A DNA stretch of 64,000 nucleotides, taken from NCBI RefSeq assembly GCF_001704115.1, contig NZ_CP016895.1, positions 1,178,001 through 1,242,000 on the forward strand. Direction: 5' to 3'. Of the stretch, positions 53,138 through 61,727 are shown piece by piece. Each line of letters opens with the position of its first letter. Within the stretch, counting starts at the first letter, position 1. Source of the DNA: Acinetobacter larvae (GTDB lineage: Bacteria > Pseudomonadota > Gammaproteobacteria > Pseudomonadales > Moraxellaceae). The translations under genes were made by a program, and so were the position numbers. The notes under the pieces were generated by a model that was given only the letters and a program-made list of their open reading frames with translations, was not told where the DNA came from and did not search any database.

Positions 53138-54544
53138 ATGTTGAGTAGCAGAAGGGCCCGTGCCAATGGACATGTTATGAAAGCAGCGCAGCCAGCGATT
53201 TCTTTACAGCAAAGCCTGATTCAAAAAGCTATGCACAGCTCCATTTTGGCAGGTTTATTGGCTTGGTTACTGATGGTTGCGATTTCACTCTATCAAGCAA
53301 TGCAAACCCATGACCAGATCATGGATGAAATTGCAGATATGCTGATGATCAGCGATTTAAATAGCATTTCTGCGCAGCAATTAGAGGAACTGAGCGATGA
53401 GTTCGATGTGCATTATCAGTTATATGGTCAACAACAGCTATTGGCACAATCTGAAGATTATCCCACTTTTCTTCCAACTACTATACCGCAGCAGCTAGCG
53501 CAGCATGATGATGACGAGGTTTTCTCATTTCTGATTGCCGATGGACAGTTGTGGCGCCGTTATCAGGCGACGCAATCTGAACAAGCTTTAGCGGTTACTT
53601 TATATCAGCCTTTAAGTTCACGTTTTCAAGAAATGCTGCATAGTATGCTGCTATTTGCTTTGATTTTATTGGTTTTATGGGGGATATTATGGTTGTTGTT
53701 ACGGCGATCGATAGCACAACAATTGGCACCGTTTAAGCAGCTCTCGCAAGCTATTGCCGACAAGAGTAGCCATGATTTAAGCCCGATTATTGCACCGCAA
53801 CCTGCGTTAATCGAATTACAACCCATTGTGCAGCAACTCAATTATTTATTGCAGGGCTTGGATCGAGCTTTACAAGCAGAGCAACGCTTTACCGCAGATG
53901 CATCACATGAATTACGTTCACCGCTGTCTGCTTTATCGATGCGTCTACAATTGTTAAGCCGTAAGTACGCAGATGAAAATCCAAATCTGTTAGAGGATTT
54001 AGAGCGTATGCAGCAGGACCTAACACGGAGTACGCAAATATTAGAGCAGTTGCTATTATTGGCGCGACTTGATCCAACAGATTTACAGGATTTACCGCAG
54101 CAGTTGATCAATCTCCCAGAACTGCTTGAGGACGCTTTGGCGCTATTGCAACCACAGATCCAACAGCGGCAAAGCCAATTACATGTGGTGTTAGCGCCGC
54201 TGTTTATTCAGGGGAATCCAGAATTAATTTTTACTTGTCTACGCAATATTTTAGATAATGCCATTCGCTATATGCCGCAGCAGGGAGATCTCTATGTGAG
54301 TGCAGAACAAACGCATCAGGCGATCCAAATTTATATAGAAAATAGTGGGGAAATAAATGCTGAAGTTTTGACGCATTTGGGGGAGCGTTTTTATCGTGCT
54401 TTAGGGAGTAAAACCCAAGGCTCTGGCTTGGGTTTATCGATTTGTCATCAGATTATGGCAATTCATCATGGGCAATTGTATTACGCTATTTCGAGTTACG
54501 GTGGTTTAAAAGTTTGCCTACGTTTTAATCGAGTAGCGAGATGA
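53138..54544 (+). CDS. sensor histidine kinase, QseC-like
   Basis: Inner-membrane kinase (468 residues). Membrane spans at about 35-53 and 169-190 enclose a periplasmic sensor domain of about 115 residues. The phospho-accepting His257 lies in ASHELRSPLSAL. The ATP domain shows NILDNAIRYMP (N box) and GSGLGLSICHQI (G2 box). Partner of the response regulator just upstream. An ATG at 53177 is an alternative start that would drop 13 residues. Confidence 0.92.
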   Translation: MLSSRRARANGHVMKAAQPAISLQQSLIQKAMHSSILAGLLAWLLMVAISLYQAMQTHDQIMDEIADMLMISDLNSISAQQLEELSDEFDVHYQLYGQQQLLAQSEDYPTFLPTTIPQQLAQHDDDEVFSFLIADGQLWRRYQATQSEQALAVTLYQPLSSRFQEMLHSMLLFALILLVLWGILWLLLRRSIAQQLAPFKQLSQAIADKSSHDLSPIIAPQPALIELQPIVQQLNYLLQGLDRALQAEQRFTADASHELRSPLSALSMRLQLLSRKYADENPNLLEDLERMQQDLTRSTQILEQLLLLARLDPTDLQDLPQQLINLPELLEDALALLQPQIQQRQSQLHVVLAPLFIQGNPELIFTCLRNILDNAIRYMPQQGDLYVSAEQTHQAIQIYIENSGEINAEVLTHLGERFYRALGSKTQGSGLGLSICHQIMAIHHGQLYYAISSYGGLKVCLRFNRVAR

Positions 54545-54619
54545 TCATGATCAATGGGGGCTTTATATCATTCACTGGATACTGCTTTAGTTTCAGATTT
54601 ATTTTACTGTAGACTAAAA

Positions 54620-54648
54620 AAGCAGTACGCGCTGATTTCATACTGCTT
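54620..54648 (-). terminator. terminator of hemP
   Basis: 8-bp stem aagcagta / tactgctt with a 13-base loop. On the minus strand a run of T follows directly, after the end of hemP. It also lies past the kinase gene on the other strand. Confidence 0.7.
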
Positions 54649-54687
54649 GTTTCCACGTTTATTATTATTTAACAGATGTTATGCTGC

Positions 54688-54858
54688 TTATTTGGTGAGA
54701 ATAAGACGATTATTGCGTGTTAAACGTAAACGGTATTCTTCACCAGCATGTAGAATGCGAATTTCACGACCTAGGGCAAAGAGGTTGTTGGAATGTAGCA
54801 TAGGTAATGAATGCGTAGTTTCATTGTTGCGTGTGAATAGGCTGAATGGTGCGTTCAT
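54688..54858 (-). CDS. hemP: haemin uptake protein HemP
   Basis: Small protein of 56 residues that matches the HemP family: a polar start, then SNNLFALGREIRILHAGEEYRLRLTRNNRLILTK, in which I.H.G..Y.LR.T...LILTK is the family signature. HemP proteins are small cytoplasmic factors needed for or regulating haem uptake in several proteobacteria. GGAG lies eight bases ahead of the ATG; a longer reading from 54921 would run through the Fur box and is rejected. It is about 31 kb away from the haem oxygenase locus but is expected to serve it. Confidence 0.88.
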   Translation of the reverse strand: MNAPFSLFTRNNETTHSLPMLHSNNLFALGREIRILHAGEEYRLRLTRNNRLILTK

Positions 54859-54890
54859 TATTGGAACTCCGTGGTGTGTTGGAATACACA

Positions 54891-54906
54891 AATGATAATC
54901 ATTATC
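54891..54906. promoter_or_regulatory. Fur box of hemP
   Basis: aatgataatcattatc holds the perfect palindrome gataatcattatc and matches the Fur consensus almost completely. It stands 33 bases before the hemP ATG. The strongest Fur site in the window. Confidence 0.85.
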
Positions 54907-55081
54907 AGGTAGGTCTGTCAATTAAATTTTCTATATATCTTAAAAAAATATTTAGCAGGAAATTTTACCGTTTAATCATGTCAGCACAGCCTTGTCATAA
55001 GATAGATTCACGTTAGAATACTTGACCTTGCATGATGAGATGCATGCTTGAAAATCTATAGACGAAAAGAGGCACGTGCAC

Positions 55082-55984
55082 GTGAAGCAGGATGTATTAA
55101 AAATTGCAATTGGGCTCGTGTATTATCAAGGTCAAGTACTGGTGGGATGGCGTAATGCTGCGCAACATCAAGGCAATCGCTATGAGTTTCCGGGGGGGAA
55201 AGTCGAAGCAGGCGAAAGTGCAGAACAAGCCTGTCGCCGTGAAATCCTTGAAGAAACGGGGCTGGATATTCGCCAATGGCATCCAATCACTTCCATCCAG
55301 CATCGCTATGATGATCTCAGCTTAGAATTAGATTTTTTTAGTGCTTATTGCCCGCGTGAACAACTCACGCAACGACGTGGAGCGTGGCAATGGTACAACC
55401 GTGAACAGCTGCTACATTTAAAATTTCCCAAAGCCAATCAGCGCATTGTGCAGCAATTGTGTTGGCCACATTATATAAAGATCAGCGCTGAGCATGATGC
55501 TTTAACAACGCTCGCATCGGACCATTTGTTGTATTGGCGCCCTGATGATCAAGAGCCGCTTGATTACACGCCCTTGACCACCTATAGTCCGCTACAATTA
55601 CAGGCTCTGATGCTCAATATTAGGCATTGGCAAGCGTTGACTCCGCAGTTACAGCAACAGATCCATACCATTCATTTTAAGCAGCATCAATTTCAAACAT
55701 TGAGTGCACTGCCACGCTTAGCACAACAGCGCTATCTGGCAGCTTGTCATGATGCCGCCGCGGTGCAACAGGCTCATGCGCTTGGATTTGATGCCATACT
55801 GCTGAGTCCTGTGTTAAAGACGGCATCACACCCTGAGCAAGATGCGCTGGGATGGCAACAATTCCAAGCCATTGCAGCACAGAGCGATTTACCCGTTTTT
55901 GCCTTGGGGGGAATGCATAAACGTGATTTAGATCAAGTGCAACGCCATCATGGTTTTGGCGTAGCAGGAATCCGTGCTTTTTAA
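55082..55984 (+). CDS. Nudix hydrolase fused to thiamine-phosphate-synthase-like domain
   Basis: A 300-residue fusion. The N-terminal Nudix domain has the full box GKVEAGESAEQACRREILEETGL-type motif at about residues 39-61, and EFPGGK before it, close to MutT (8-oxo-dGTP hydrolase). The C-terminal half (about 135-300) looks like ThiE/TenI: YLAACHDAAAVQQAHALGFDAILLSPVLKT then FALGGMHKRDLDQV and GVAGIRAF. This fusion is known in gamma-proteobacteria. Two GTG codons open the frame; AAGAGG at 55067 is nine bases before the second (55082), which is preferred. Whether the ThiE-like part is active is unknown. Confidence 0.85.
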   Translation: MKQDVLKIAIGLVYYQGQVLVGWRNAAQHQGNRYEFPGGKVEAGESAEQACRREILEETGLDIRQWHPITSIQHRYDDLSLELDFFSAYCPREQLTQRRGAWQWYNREQLLHLKFPKANQRIVQQLCWPHYIKISAEHDALTTLASDHLLYWRPDDQEPLDYTPLTTYSPLQLQALMLNIRHWQALTPQLQQQIHTIHFKQHQFQTLSALPRLAQQRYLAACHDAAAVQQAHALGFDAILLSPVLKTASHPEQDALGWQQFQAIAAQSDLPVFALGGMHKRDLDQVQRHHGFGVAGIRAF

Positions 55985-55992
55985 ACTTTTTG

Positions 55993-56092
55993 CAACAGCA
56001 AACAAAAAGGCTAGACCAATAAAAAAACTACACCCATAAAAAAAAAGCTAGACCAATAAAGGCTAAACCAAGAAAAGCTAGACCCAAAAGAG
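55993..56092 (+). repeat. A-rich degenerate tandem repeat
   Basis: The word gctagacca / gctaaacca / gctagaccc recurs four times, separated by runs of A and caataaa, at irregular spacing. On the minus strand it gives T-rich sequence after the adjoining hairpin. Confidence 0.7.
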
Positions 56093-56139
56093 TAGGGTAT
56101 AACGGCATATAAATTATCGATCTATGCTGTTATACCCTA
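56093..56139 (-). terminator. long hairpin after the LpoP-like gene
   Basis: 17-bp stem (56093-56109 with 56123-56139, one G-U pair) and a 13-base loop. Read on the minus strand it is followed by a T-rich stretch, so it fits the end of the lipoprotein/mrcB operon. Confidence 0.7.
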
Positions 56140-56151
56140 TGCTGCTATATG

Positions 56152-56745
56152 CTATAAATGCTGCTGCGCTTCTTGGACTAAAGCGGCTTTGTTTTGTAGT
56201 TGTCCTGATTTGAGTAAAACTTGCCACAATTGTTTTTGCACGGCATTGGACTGTGCGTAGCTGAGACCACGTCGTGCCAATGCTTCTGCCTGTGAGGCTT
56301 GTTGGCGTTGATTGGCAACCATAGCCAAATACAAGAAAGTTTCTGCAGATTGTGGTGCTAGACGCTGCGCATGTAGCGCATTTTCTTCTACTTTATCCCA
56401 TTGACCTTGTTGTGCTGCCGCTTTGGCCTGTATCAGCATTTGTTTGACCACAGGAAGATTGCTGCCATCATCAAATTTTTGTGAGCTGCTAGGATTTACC
56501 AGCACTTTAGGTTTGACAATAACCGGTGCTGGTGTGGGCGGTGCCGGTTTTCTTTCAATCTCTGTGGTTGGGTAGGGGGTAATTTCCACCCCAGCGCTAG
56601 GCTTGAGTACCTTAGGTACTTCATTGGCTGTTGGAGGGCTCGGTTGCACGGGTGGTGTAAGCACTTGCTGCTGTTGACACCCAGCCAGAGCCAAGCTGAG
56701 CAGCGCACTGGTGGTTAAGATCAGTTTATTATGTCGTTTCATCAT
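56152..56745 (-). CDS. TPR-type outer-membrane lipoprotein, LpoP-like
   Basis: Lipoprotein of 197 residues: signal ending LALAGC (lipid-carrying Cys23), a long proline-rich linker (about 28-100) and a C-terminal helical part (about 105-197) with two or three TPR-like repeats (AKAAAQQGQWDKVEENALHAQR, FLYLAMVANQRQQASQAEALARR). The gene starts nine bases after the stop of mrcB. This layout, long linker plus TPR and linkage to PBP1b, fits the LpoP type of PBP1b activator described in Pseudomonas. The role is inferred from context and architecture. Confidence 0.8.
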   Translation of the reverse strand: MMKRHNKLILTTSALLSLALAGCQQQQVLTPPVQPSPPTANEVPKVLKPSAGVEITPYPTTEIERKPAPPTPAPVIVKPKVLVNPSSSQKFDDGSNLPVVKQMLIQAKAAAQQGQWDKVEENALHAQRLAPQSAETFLYLAMVANQRQQASQAEALARRGLSYAQSNAVQKQLWQVLLKSGQLQNKAALVQEAQQHL

Positions 56746-56754
56746 AGACCCTTG

Positions 56755-59136
56755 TTAAAATTGGTTCTGATTATTCATCTGTTGGTGATTGGACAAATCT
56801 TGCTGCATACGTTGCTCTTGTTCATTGATGATCGTATTGATGTCATCGGTAGGGGCGGTATTGGGATCAAAACCATAATCATCCGGTGCAGCGACTTCAT
56901 AATGCGGTAAGCCGCATGCAGTGGCTTGATTTGGAACATTTTTGACCAATAAAGGAATAAATACGGCACCTTCACATTCAGCAGCAGAAAGATGACCTGT
57001 TGCAATATCAATCCAATGCCACTGTATTTGCTGTGTCTGGGTGAGATTGACGGGTTTTTGTCTCAATTGCTTCATGACATTAATCCAAACGGGAAGTGCG
57101 CCTGATGATCCCGTTAAGCCCGTGACTTTATTGTCATCTAGGCCGAGCCATACCACAGTGAGATAGTTGCCTGAATAACCTGCGAACCATGAATCTCGGG
57201 TGTCATTGGTAGTACCAGATTTACCGGCAAGCTTGAGTTCTGGTGACAGGCTATTATAGGCAGAGCGACCGGTACCTTGTGACATGACTTGCTGTAAGCC
57301 ATAGTTTAATAGATAGGCCGCAGAAGGATCGATGGTTTGTTGCACATTGAGATTATAACGTGTCAGCAAATTGCCATTGGCATCGACCACTGAGCGAATC
57401 GCATTGGTCGGATATTTAAAGCCACCCGTGGCAAAGTTACCATAAATACTCATCATTTCCATAGGGGACATATCAACTGCACCCAAGAAGATTGATGGAT
57501 AACTGGGAACATCACTGCTGACACCAAATTTAATAAGTTGATTTCTAAATGTATTAACGCCAAATTCCTGACCTAAACGCACGGCGCTCAGGTTATAAGA
57601 ATGTGATAGGGCTTTGAGCATTGGTACACTGCCATAGGGCGTACCACTATAGTTTTTCGGTGTCCAGTTTTTACCGCCTGCATTGATGCTTATTGGGCTG
57701 TCTTCGATGAGGCTGCTCCAGTTATAACGACCAGATTCGAGCGCACTGAGGTAAATAACCGGTTTAAGGAGTGAACCGACTTGGCGTTTTGCATCGACCG
57801 TACGGTTAAAACCCGTGAAGTCTTGGGTTGAACCTACCGCGGCAACCAATTCACCATTTTCAGGATGGCTAACCAAAACAGCACCTTGTAAGTCTTTTAG
57901 GCGTTTGGGATTGGATTTTGCGATACGTGTGACGGTTGCACGGAAGCTTTCTTGTACACGGCTCTGTGCAATTGGATCTAGTGTGGTAAAGATGCGCAAA
58001 CCCTGATTGGTTAGATCAGATTCTTGATAATCTTTTTTCAACTGCCGACGTACGATGTCAAGAAAATCTGGGAAACGTGCTGGACCTGTGGTTGGCTTCT
58101 TAATGATATTAAGTGGTCTATCTACTTCTTTTTGATATTGTTGTTCTGTGAGATAGCCCATGACCAGCATATTATGCAGCACCACATTGCGGCGTTTTAG
58201 TGCGGCTTCAGGGTTTCGCCACGGGTTATACAATGACGGACCTTGTACTAAACCCACCAAATATGCCAATTGTGAGGTATTGAGTTCTCTAAGTGGTTGA
58301 CCGAAATAAAATTGTGCCGCAAGACCATAGCCATTGATGGAGTAATTACCATTTTGGCCTAAGTTTACTTCATTGAGGTAAGCTTCTAAGATTTCATCTT
58401 TGCTGTAGTGTAGTTCAAGCAGTATAGCCATGAGTGCTTCATTGACTTTACGTTTTAATGTACGCTCAGGGCTTAAATAAAAGTTCTTAATCAATTGCTG
58501 CGTCAAGGTTGATCCACCTTGACGACGTCCACCAGTGATATTACTCACCACTGCACGTGCCGTACCACGGATAGAAATACCGTGATGGTGATAGAAGTTA
58601 CGATCTTCTGTTGCGATCAATGCTTCTATAAGACCTTTGGGCACTTTATCGAGCTTGATCAGTACGCGGTCTTCATTATGTTGTGGGTAAATACCACCAA
58701 TCAATAGGGGTTCTAAGCGCGCAATGCCGGTTGAAGATGGCTTAGTCGATTTGACATCAGAAACCTGTTGGTTGGCAAAAGAAATTTGCAATACCTGTTC
58801 TGGATCGACATGATCACCGAAATCAAAACCGCGTGTATGCACATAAAGCTTCTGATCTGAAACCACATAACTACCGGGTTTGTCATAGGCTTGGCTAGAT
58901 TTATAGCCGAGTAATTTCAGTTCTTGTTCAACATCATTACTTGAGACTGGCGCATTACTATAGATTTCTAAGGGGCGTGCAAATACCTTGGCGGGAATAT
59001 CCCATCTTTTACCTTCGAATTTATCTCTAATAATGTCGTCTAATCGAACAATATAGATGCAGAATGCAAGGAAACCTGCAATAACAAGAATGAAAATAAT
59101 CAGTCCAATTAAGCTAATACCACGTTGAAACTTCAT
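56755..59136 (-). CDS. mrcB: penicillin-binding protein 1B (bifunctional transglycosylase/transpeptidase)
   Basis: Class A PBP of 793 residues anchored by one N-terminal helix (about 8-29). A UB2H-like region follows (about 55-140). The glycosyltransferase domain has EDRNFYHHHGIS, GGSTLTQQLIKNFYL and RKVNEALMAILLE. The transpeptidase has SXXK in GSLLKP, SXN in SYNLS and KSGTTNDTRDSWF as the KTG box. It makes and cross-links peptidoglycan in the periplasm. The tail is Gln/Asn-rich. It is the first gene of a two-gene unit with the LpoP-like lipoprotein. Confidence 0.95.
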   Translation of the reverse strand: MKFQRGISLIGLIIFILVIAGFLAFCIYIVRLDDIIRDKFEGKRWDIPAKVFARPLEIYSNAPVSSNDVEQELKLLGYKSSQAYDKPGSYVVSDQKLYVHTRGFDFGDHVDPEQVLQISFANQQVSDVKSTKPSSTGIARLEPLLIGGIYPQHNEDRVLIKLDKVPKGLIEALIATEDRNFYHHHGISIRGTARAVVSNITGGRRQGGSTLTQQLIKNFYLSPERTLKRKVNEALMAILLELHYSKDEILEAYLNEVNLGQNGNYSINGYGLAAQFYFGQPLRELNTSQLAYLVGLVQGPSLYNPWRNPEAALKRRNVVLHNMLVMGYLTEQQYQKEVDRPLNIIKKPTTGPARFPDFLDIVRRQLKKDYQESDLTNQGLRIFTTLDPIAQSRVQESFRATVTRIAKSNPKRLKDLQGAVLVSHPENGELVAAVGSTQDFTGFNRTVDAKRQVGSLLKPVIYLSALESGRYNWSSLIEDSPISINAGGKNWTPKNYSGTPYGSVPMLKALSHSYNLSAVRLGQEFGVNTFRNQLIKFGVSSDVPSYPSIFLGAVDMSPMEMMSIYGNFATGGFKYPTNAIRSVVDANGNLLTRYNLNVQQTIDPSAAYLLNYGLQQVMSQGTGRSAYNSLSPELKLAGKSGTTNDTRDSWFAGYSGNYLTVVWLGLDDNKVTGLTGSSGALPVWINVMKQLRQKPVNLTQTQQIQWHWIDIATGHLSAAECEGAVFIPLLVKNVPNQATACGLPHYEVAAPDDYGFDPNTAPTDDINTIINEQEQRMQQDLSNHQQMNNQNQF

Positions 59137-59321
59137 AAATACACGTAAATGCCCAATTTATTTCTGTTTATCATGCGAAGCTTTTCCTCAATTTGCAATA
59201 ATTAAACTGTGAAATATTAGCGATGGTCAGATACAAAGCATACAAAATTGGTGTAACATTTGTTTTTCAAACGATTGTATTGCTATTATTTAAGCTTGAT
59301 TATGGTGGGGTTTGAACGTCG

Positions 59322-60233
59322 GTGCACATATCACCCAAAAAGTTTCGAAATATCGGTTTAATGGGACGGCCAGACAAAGCCTCGGTCGTAGATACATTAT
59401 GTCTTATTCATGATCACTTACTTGGTCTAGGCTTACATCCAGTTTTAGATAGTGAAACAGCAGAACTGGTCCCTTTTGAAAACACCCAAACAGTAAGTCG
59501 TCATTTATTAGGTGAAGTTGTCGATTTGGTCATTGTTGTGGGAGGAGATGGTTCTTTACTACATGCGGCACGAGCCTTAGTCAAATACAATACCCCAGTA
59601 CTGGGCGTTAACCGCGGGCGCTTAGGTTTTTTGACAGACATCAAACCTGCTGAAGTTATTTTTAAACTTGATCAGGTGTTAAAAGGCAAGTTCCAACTCG
59701 ATCGTCGTTTTTTATTAGAGTTAGAAATCCGTAGTCAAAATGAAGTCATCTATCAGGCAGTGGCATTAAATGATATTGTGCTACATTCAGGAAAGTCGGT
59801 ACATATGATTGACTTCGAACTGAATATCGATGGTCAATATGTTTATCGGCAACACAGTGATGGTTTAATTGTGTCGACCCCAACGGGTTCAACCGCTTAT
59901 GCGTTGTCTGGCGGTGGTCCAATTCTACATCCTAGCTTAGACGCTATTGCCCTAGTGCCCATGCATCCTCACACGTTGTCTTCACGTCCTATCGTGGTGG
60001 GGGGGCAAAGTGAAATAAAAATAAATATACGAGAGAACCGTGTCTTACCGATGGTGAGTGCTGATGGTCAGGCCAGCGTTTCTCTAAGTGTCGGTGATAG
60101 CTTGCATATTCGTAAGCATCCCTTTAAATTGACCCTTTTACATCCACCAGGTTATGACTTTTATATGGCATGTCGAACCAAATTGGGGTGGAACCAAGAT
60201 TTTGATGCATTGCAACAGCAGGATGAAACATGA
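59322..60233 (+). CDS. nadK: NAD kinase
   Basis: Phosphorylates NAD to NADP. The 303-residue protein contains the GGDG motif in VVGGDGSLLHAAR (residues 74-77), LGVNRGRLGFLTDI, the NDIVLHSG loop and the TPTGSTAYALSGGGPI signature. The start is a GTG at 59322, close to the family's usual N-terminus; no strong ribosome binding site is present. The next gene overlaps its stop by ATGA. Confidence 0.94.
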   Translation: MHISPKKFRNIGLMGRPDKASVVDTLCLIHDHLLGLGLHPVLDSETAELVPFENTQTVSRHLLGEVVDLVIVVGGDGSLLHAARALVKYNTPVLGVNRGRLGFLTDIKPAEVIFKLDQVLKGKFQLDRRFLLELEIRSQNEVIYQAVALNDIVLHSGKSVHMIDFELNIDGQYVYRQHSDGLIVSTPTGSTAYALSGGGPILHPSLDAIALVPMHPHTLSSRPIVVGGQSEIKINIRENRVLPMVSADGQASVSLSVGDSLHIRKHPFKLTLLHPPGYDFYMACRTKLGWNQDFDALQQQDET

Positions 60234-60493
60234 ATATTGAACAAATGCTTAGCGTGTTAGACCACGATATCGTTGCCCGTTTAAAAACTGCAGTTGAAAT
60301 AGGCAAATGGCCCAATGGCGTGGCTTTAACTGCTGAACAGCGCCAGATTTGCATGCAAGCGGTGATCGCTTGGGAACATCAAAATCTTGCTGAAACAGAA
60401 CGTAGTGGTTATATCGACAAAGGCACTAAGCATGAAGGTGAGGTCTGTGAAGATGATCAACCGCAACAGGACTTACCGATACGCTTTATTTAA
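60230..60493 (+). CDS. DUF1315 family protein (YeaC-like)
   Basis: Small soluble protein of 87 residues of the DUF1315/YeaC family; RLKTAVEIGKWPNGVALTAEQ and the following AVIAWEHQNL are the conserved part, with an acidic tail. Function unknown. Its ATG overlaps the nadK stop, so both are translated from one mRNA. A terminator follows about 110 bases downstream. Confidence 0.85.
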   Translation: MNIEQMLSVLDHDIVARLKTAVEIGKWPNGVALTAEQRQICMQAVIAWEHQNLAETERSGYIDKGTKHEGEVCEDDQPQQDLPIRFI

Positions 60494-60602
60494 GAGTTAA
60501 GCCTAGACCGATTGTACAAGCGAAAGCGTTGATATCGGGTTTATGCTTATTTAGCGTTAGCGTTTGCCTCGTTAGCATTGTTGCTAGACCGTGCAAAGCC
60601 CC

Positions 60603-60638
60603 AAAGCCAGTTACTATCCTATAGTACTGGCTTTTTTT
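60603..60638 (+). terminator. intrinsic terminator of nadK operon
   Basis: 9-bp stem aaagccagt / actggcttt followed by a T run; the loop has a second short self-pairing part. Confidence 0.85.
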
Positions 60639-60707
60639 AACAGGCTTATTAATTTAAAGCCGTTGATGAATTTAAAGCTGTTCATTCATTTAAGAAGATC
60701 ATCAGGG

Positions 60708-61727
60708 TTATATTGGATCTTGAGAGATGTTTTTGGCGCGTTGTTGCCAGAGCTGCTGTGCTTGTTGCATGGCTTGAGGGTAATTATCATAGATCCCCAT
60801 GGTATATAGAGCAATGCCCATGGTTTCTACCACGGCATGGTTCGCATAAGCATGATCCATACGACCTTCCCAAACAGCTTTAAATCTATCTAGATCTAAA
60901 TCATTTTCAGCCTCACTGCGTAGTGCAGTAAGTTTAGGCAGTTCATATTCATATAACTCACCCTGACGTATGCCACAGATCAGCGTTTTGGCATCAGGGT
61001 TACGTTCAAACTCTCCGCCTTCGCCCTTGATGACGGCACTATTTTGATAGCCTAAGCGTGCCGCTGCTTGTTGGTGTGATTGACGATAGGCTGGATGGAA
61101 AATGGCTTGTAGAGTCGCTTTGGCTTGAAATGGGTTAATCAGTCGTGCCAAGGTATGTACAGGAGAGCGCACGCCCATAATATTGCGTAGCGCAATCAGC
61201 TCATCTAAAACTGGTGAGATTGCGGCTAAAGGCATATAAGCAAAGTTGTGTAGTTGTAACTGTTCTGCGACCGCAGTTGCAGTTTCACAGAGCGGATAAC
61301 CTAAGGCTTGCAATACTTGTTCTGTATAGAGGCGATTGATGGTATGGCCCGCTGCGCCATGCATGACAATCCGATAACCATGTTGTGCCAGTGTCAGTGC
61401 TGCCAAAATAAACCAAGGATAATGTTTGCGTTTACCTGCATAAGATGACCAGTCTAAATCGACCTCAAGGGGAGGGAATTGTAATTGGTCCTTGGTGGCT
61501 TGTACAAAACCTGCCAGTTCATCAACAGATTCTTCTTTAACACGGAGCAACATTAAAAATGCCCCGAGCTGTACATCCAATGCTTCCCGACGCAGAATCA
61601 TGCCAAAAGCCTCATAAGCTTCATCAAAGCTTAATGAACGTGAACCATGTTTACCTTTACCGAGTATACGTACGTAGTGTGCAAAAGGATGTTCGACGTG
61701 TTGATATAGATTGCGTTGATTGGACAT
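60708..61727 (-). CDS. ybiB: YbiB-like protein (anthranilate phosphoribosyltransferase fold)
   Basis: A 339-residue protein with the glycosyltransferase family 3 layout shared by TrpD: an N-terminal helical domain (about 10-80, LSFDEAYEAFGMILRREALDVQLGAFLMLLRVKEES) and a phosphoribosyl-binding alpha/beta domain (VMHGAAGHTINRLYTEQVLQALG, NIMGVRSPVHTLARLINPF, VIKGEGGEFERNPD). It resembles YbiB (TrpD2), reported to bind nucleic acid and not to make tryptophan. No trp genes are near. Single gene. Confidence 0.85.
   Translation of the reverse strand: MSNQRNLYQHVEHPFAHYVRILGKGKHGSRSLSFDEAYEAFGMILRREALDVQLGAFLMLLRVKEESVDELAGFVQATKDQLQFPPLEVDLDWSSYAGKRKHYPWFILAALTLAQHGYRIVMHGAAGHTINRLYTEQVLQALGYPLCETATAVAEQLQLHNFAYMPLAAISPVLDELIALRNIMGVRSPVHTLARLINPFQAKATLQAIFHPAYRQSHQQAAARLGYQNSAVIKGEGGEFERNPDAKTLICGIRQGELYEYELPKLTALRSEAENDLDLDRFKAVWEGRMDHAYANHAVVETMGIALYTMGIYDNYPQAMQQAQQLWQQRAKNISQDPI

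Noticed and set aside
54554..54895. Plus-strand frame of 113 codons
   Set aside because: Runs antisense through hemP and its Fur box; the HemP signature is on the minus strand.
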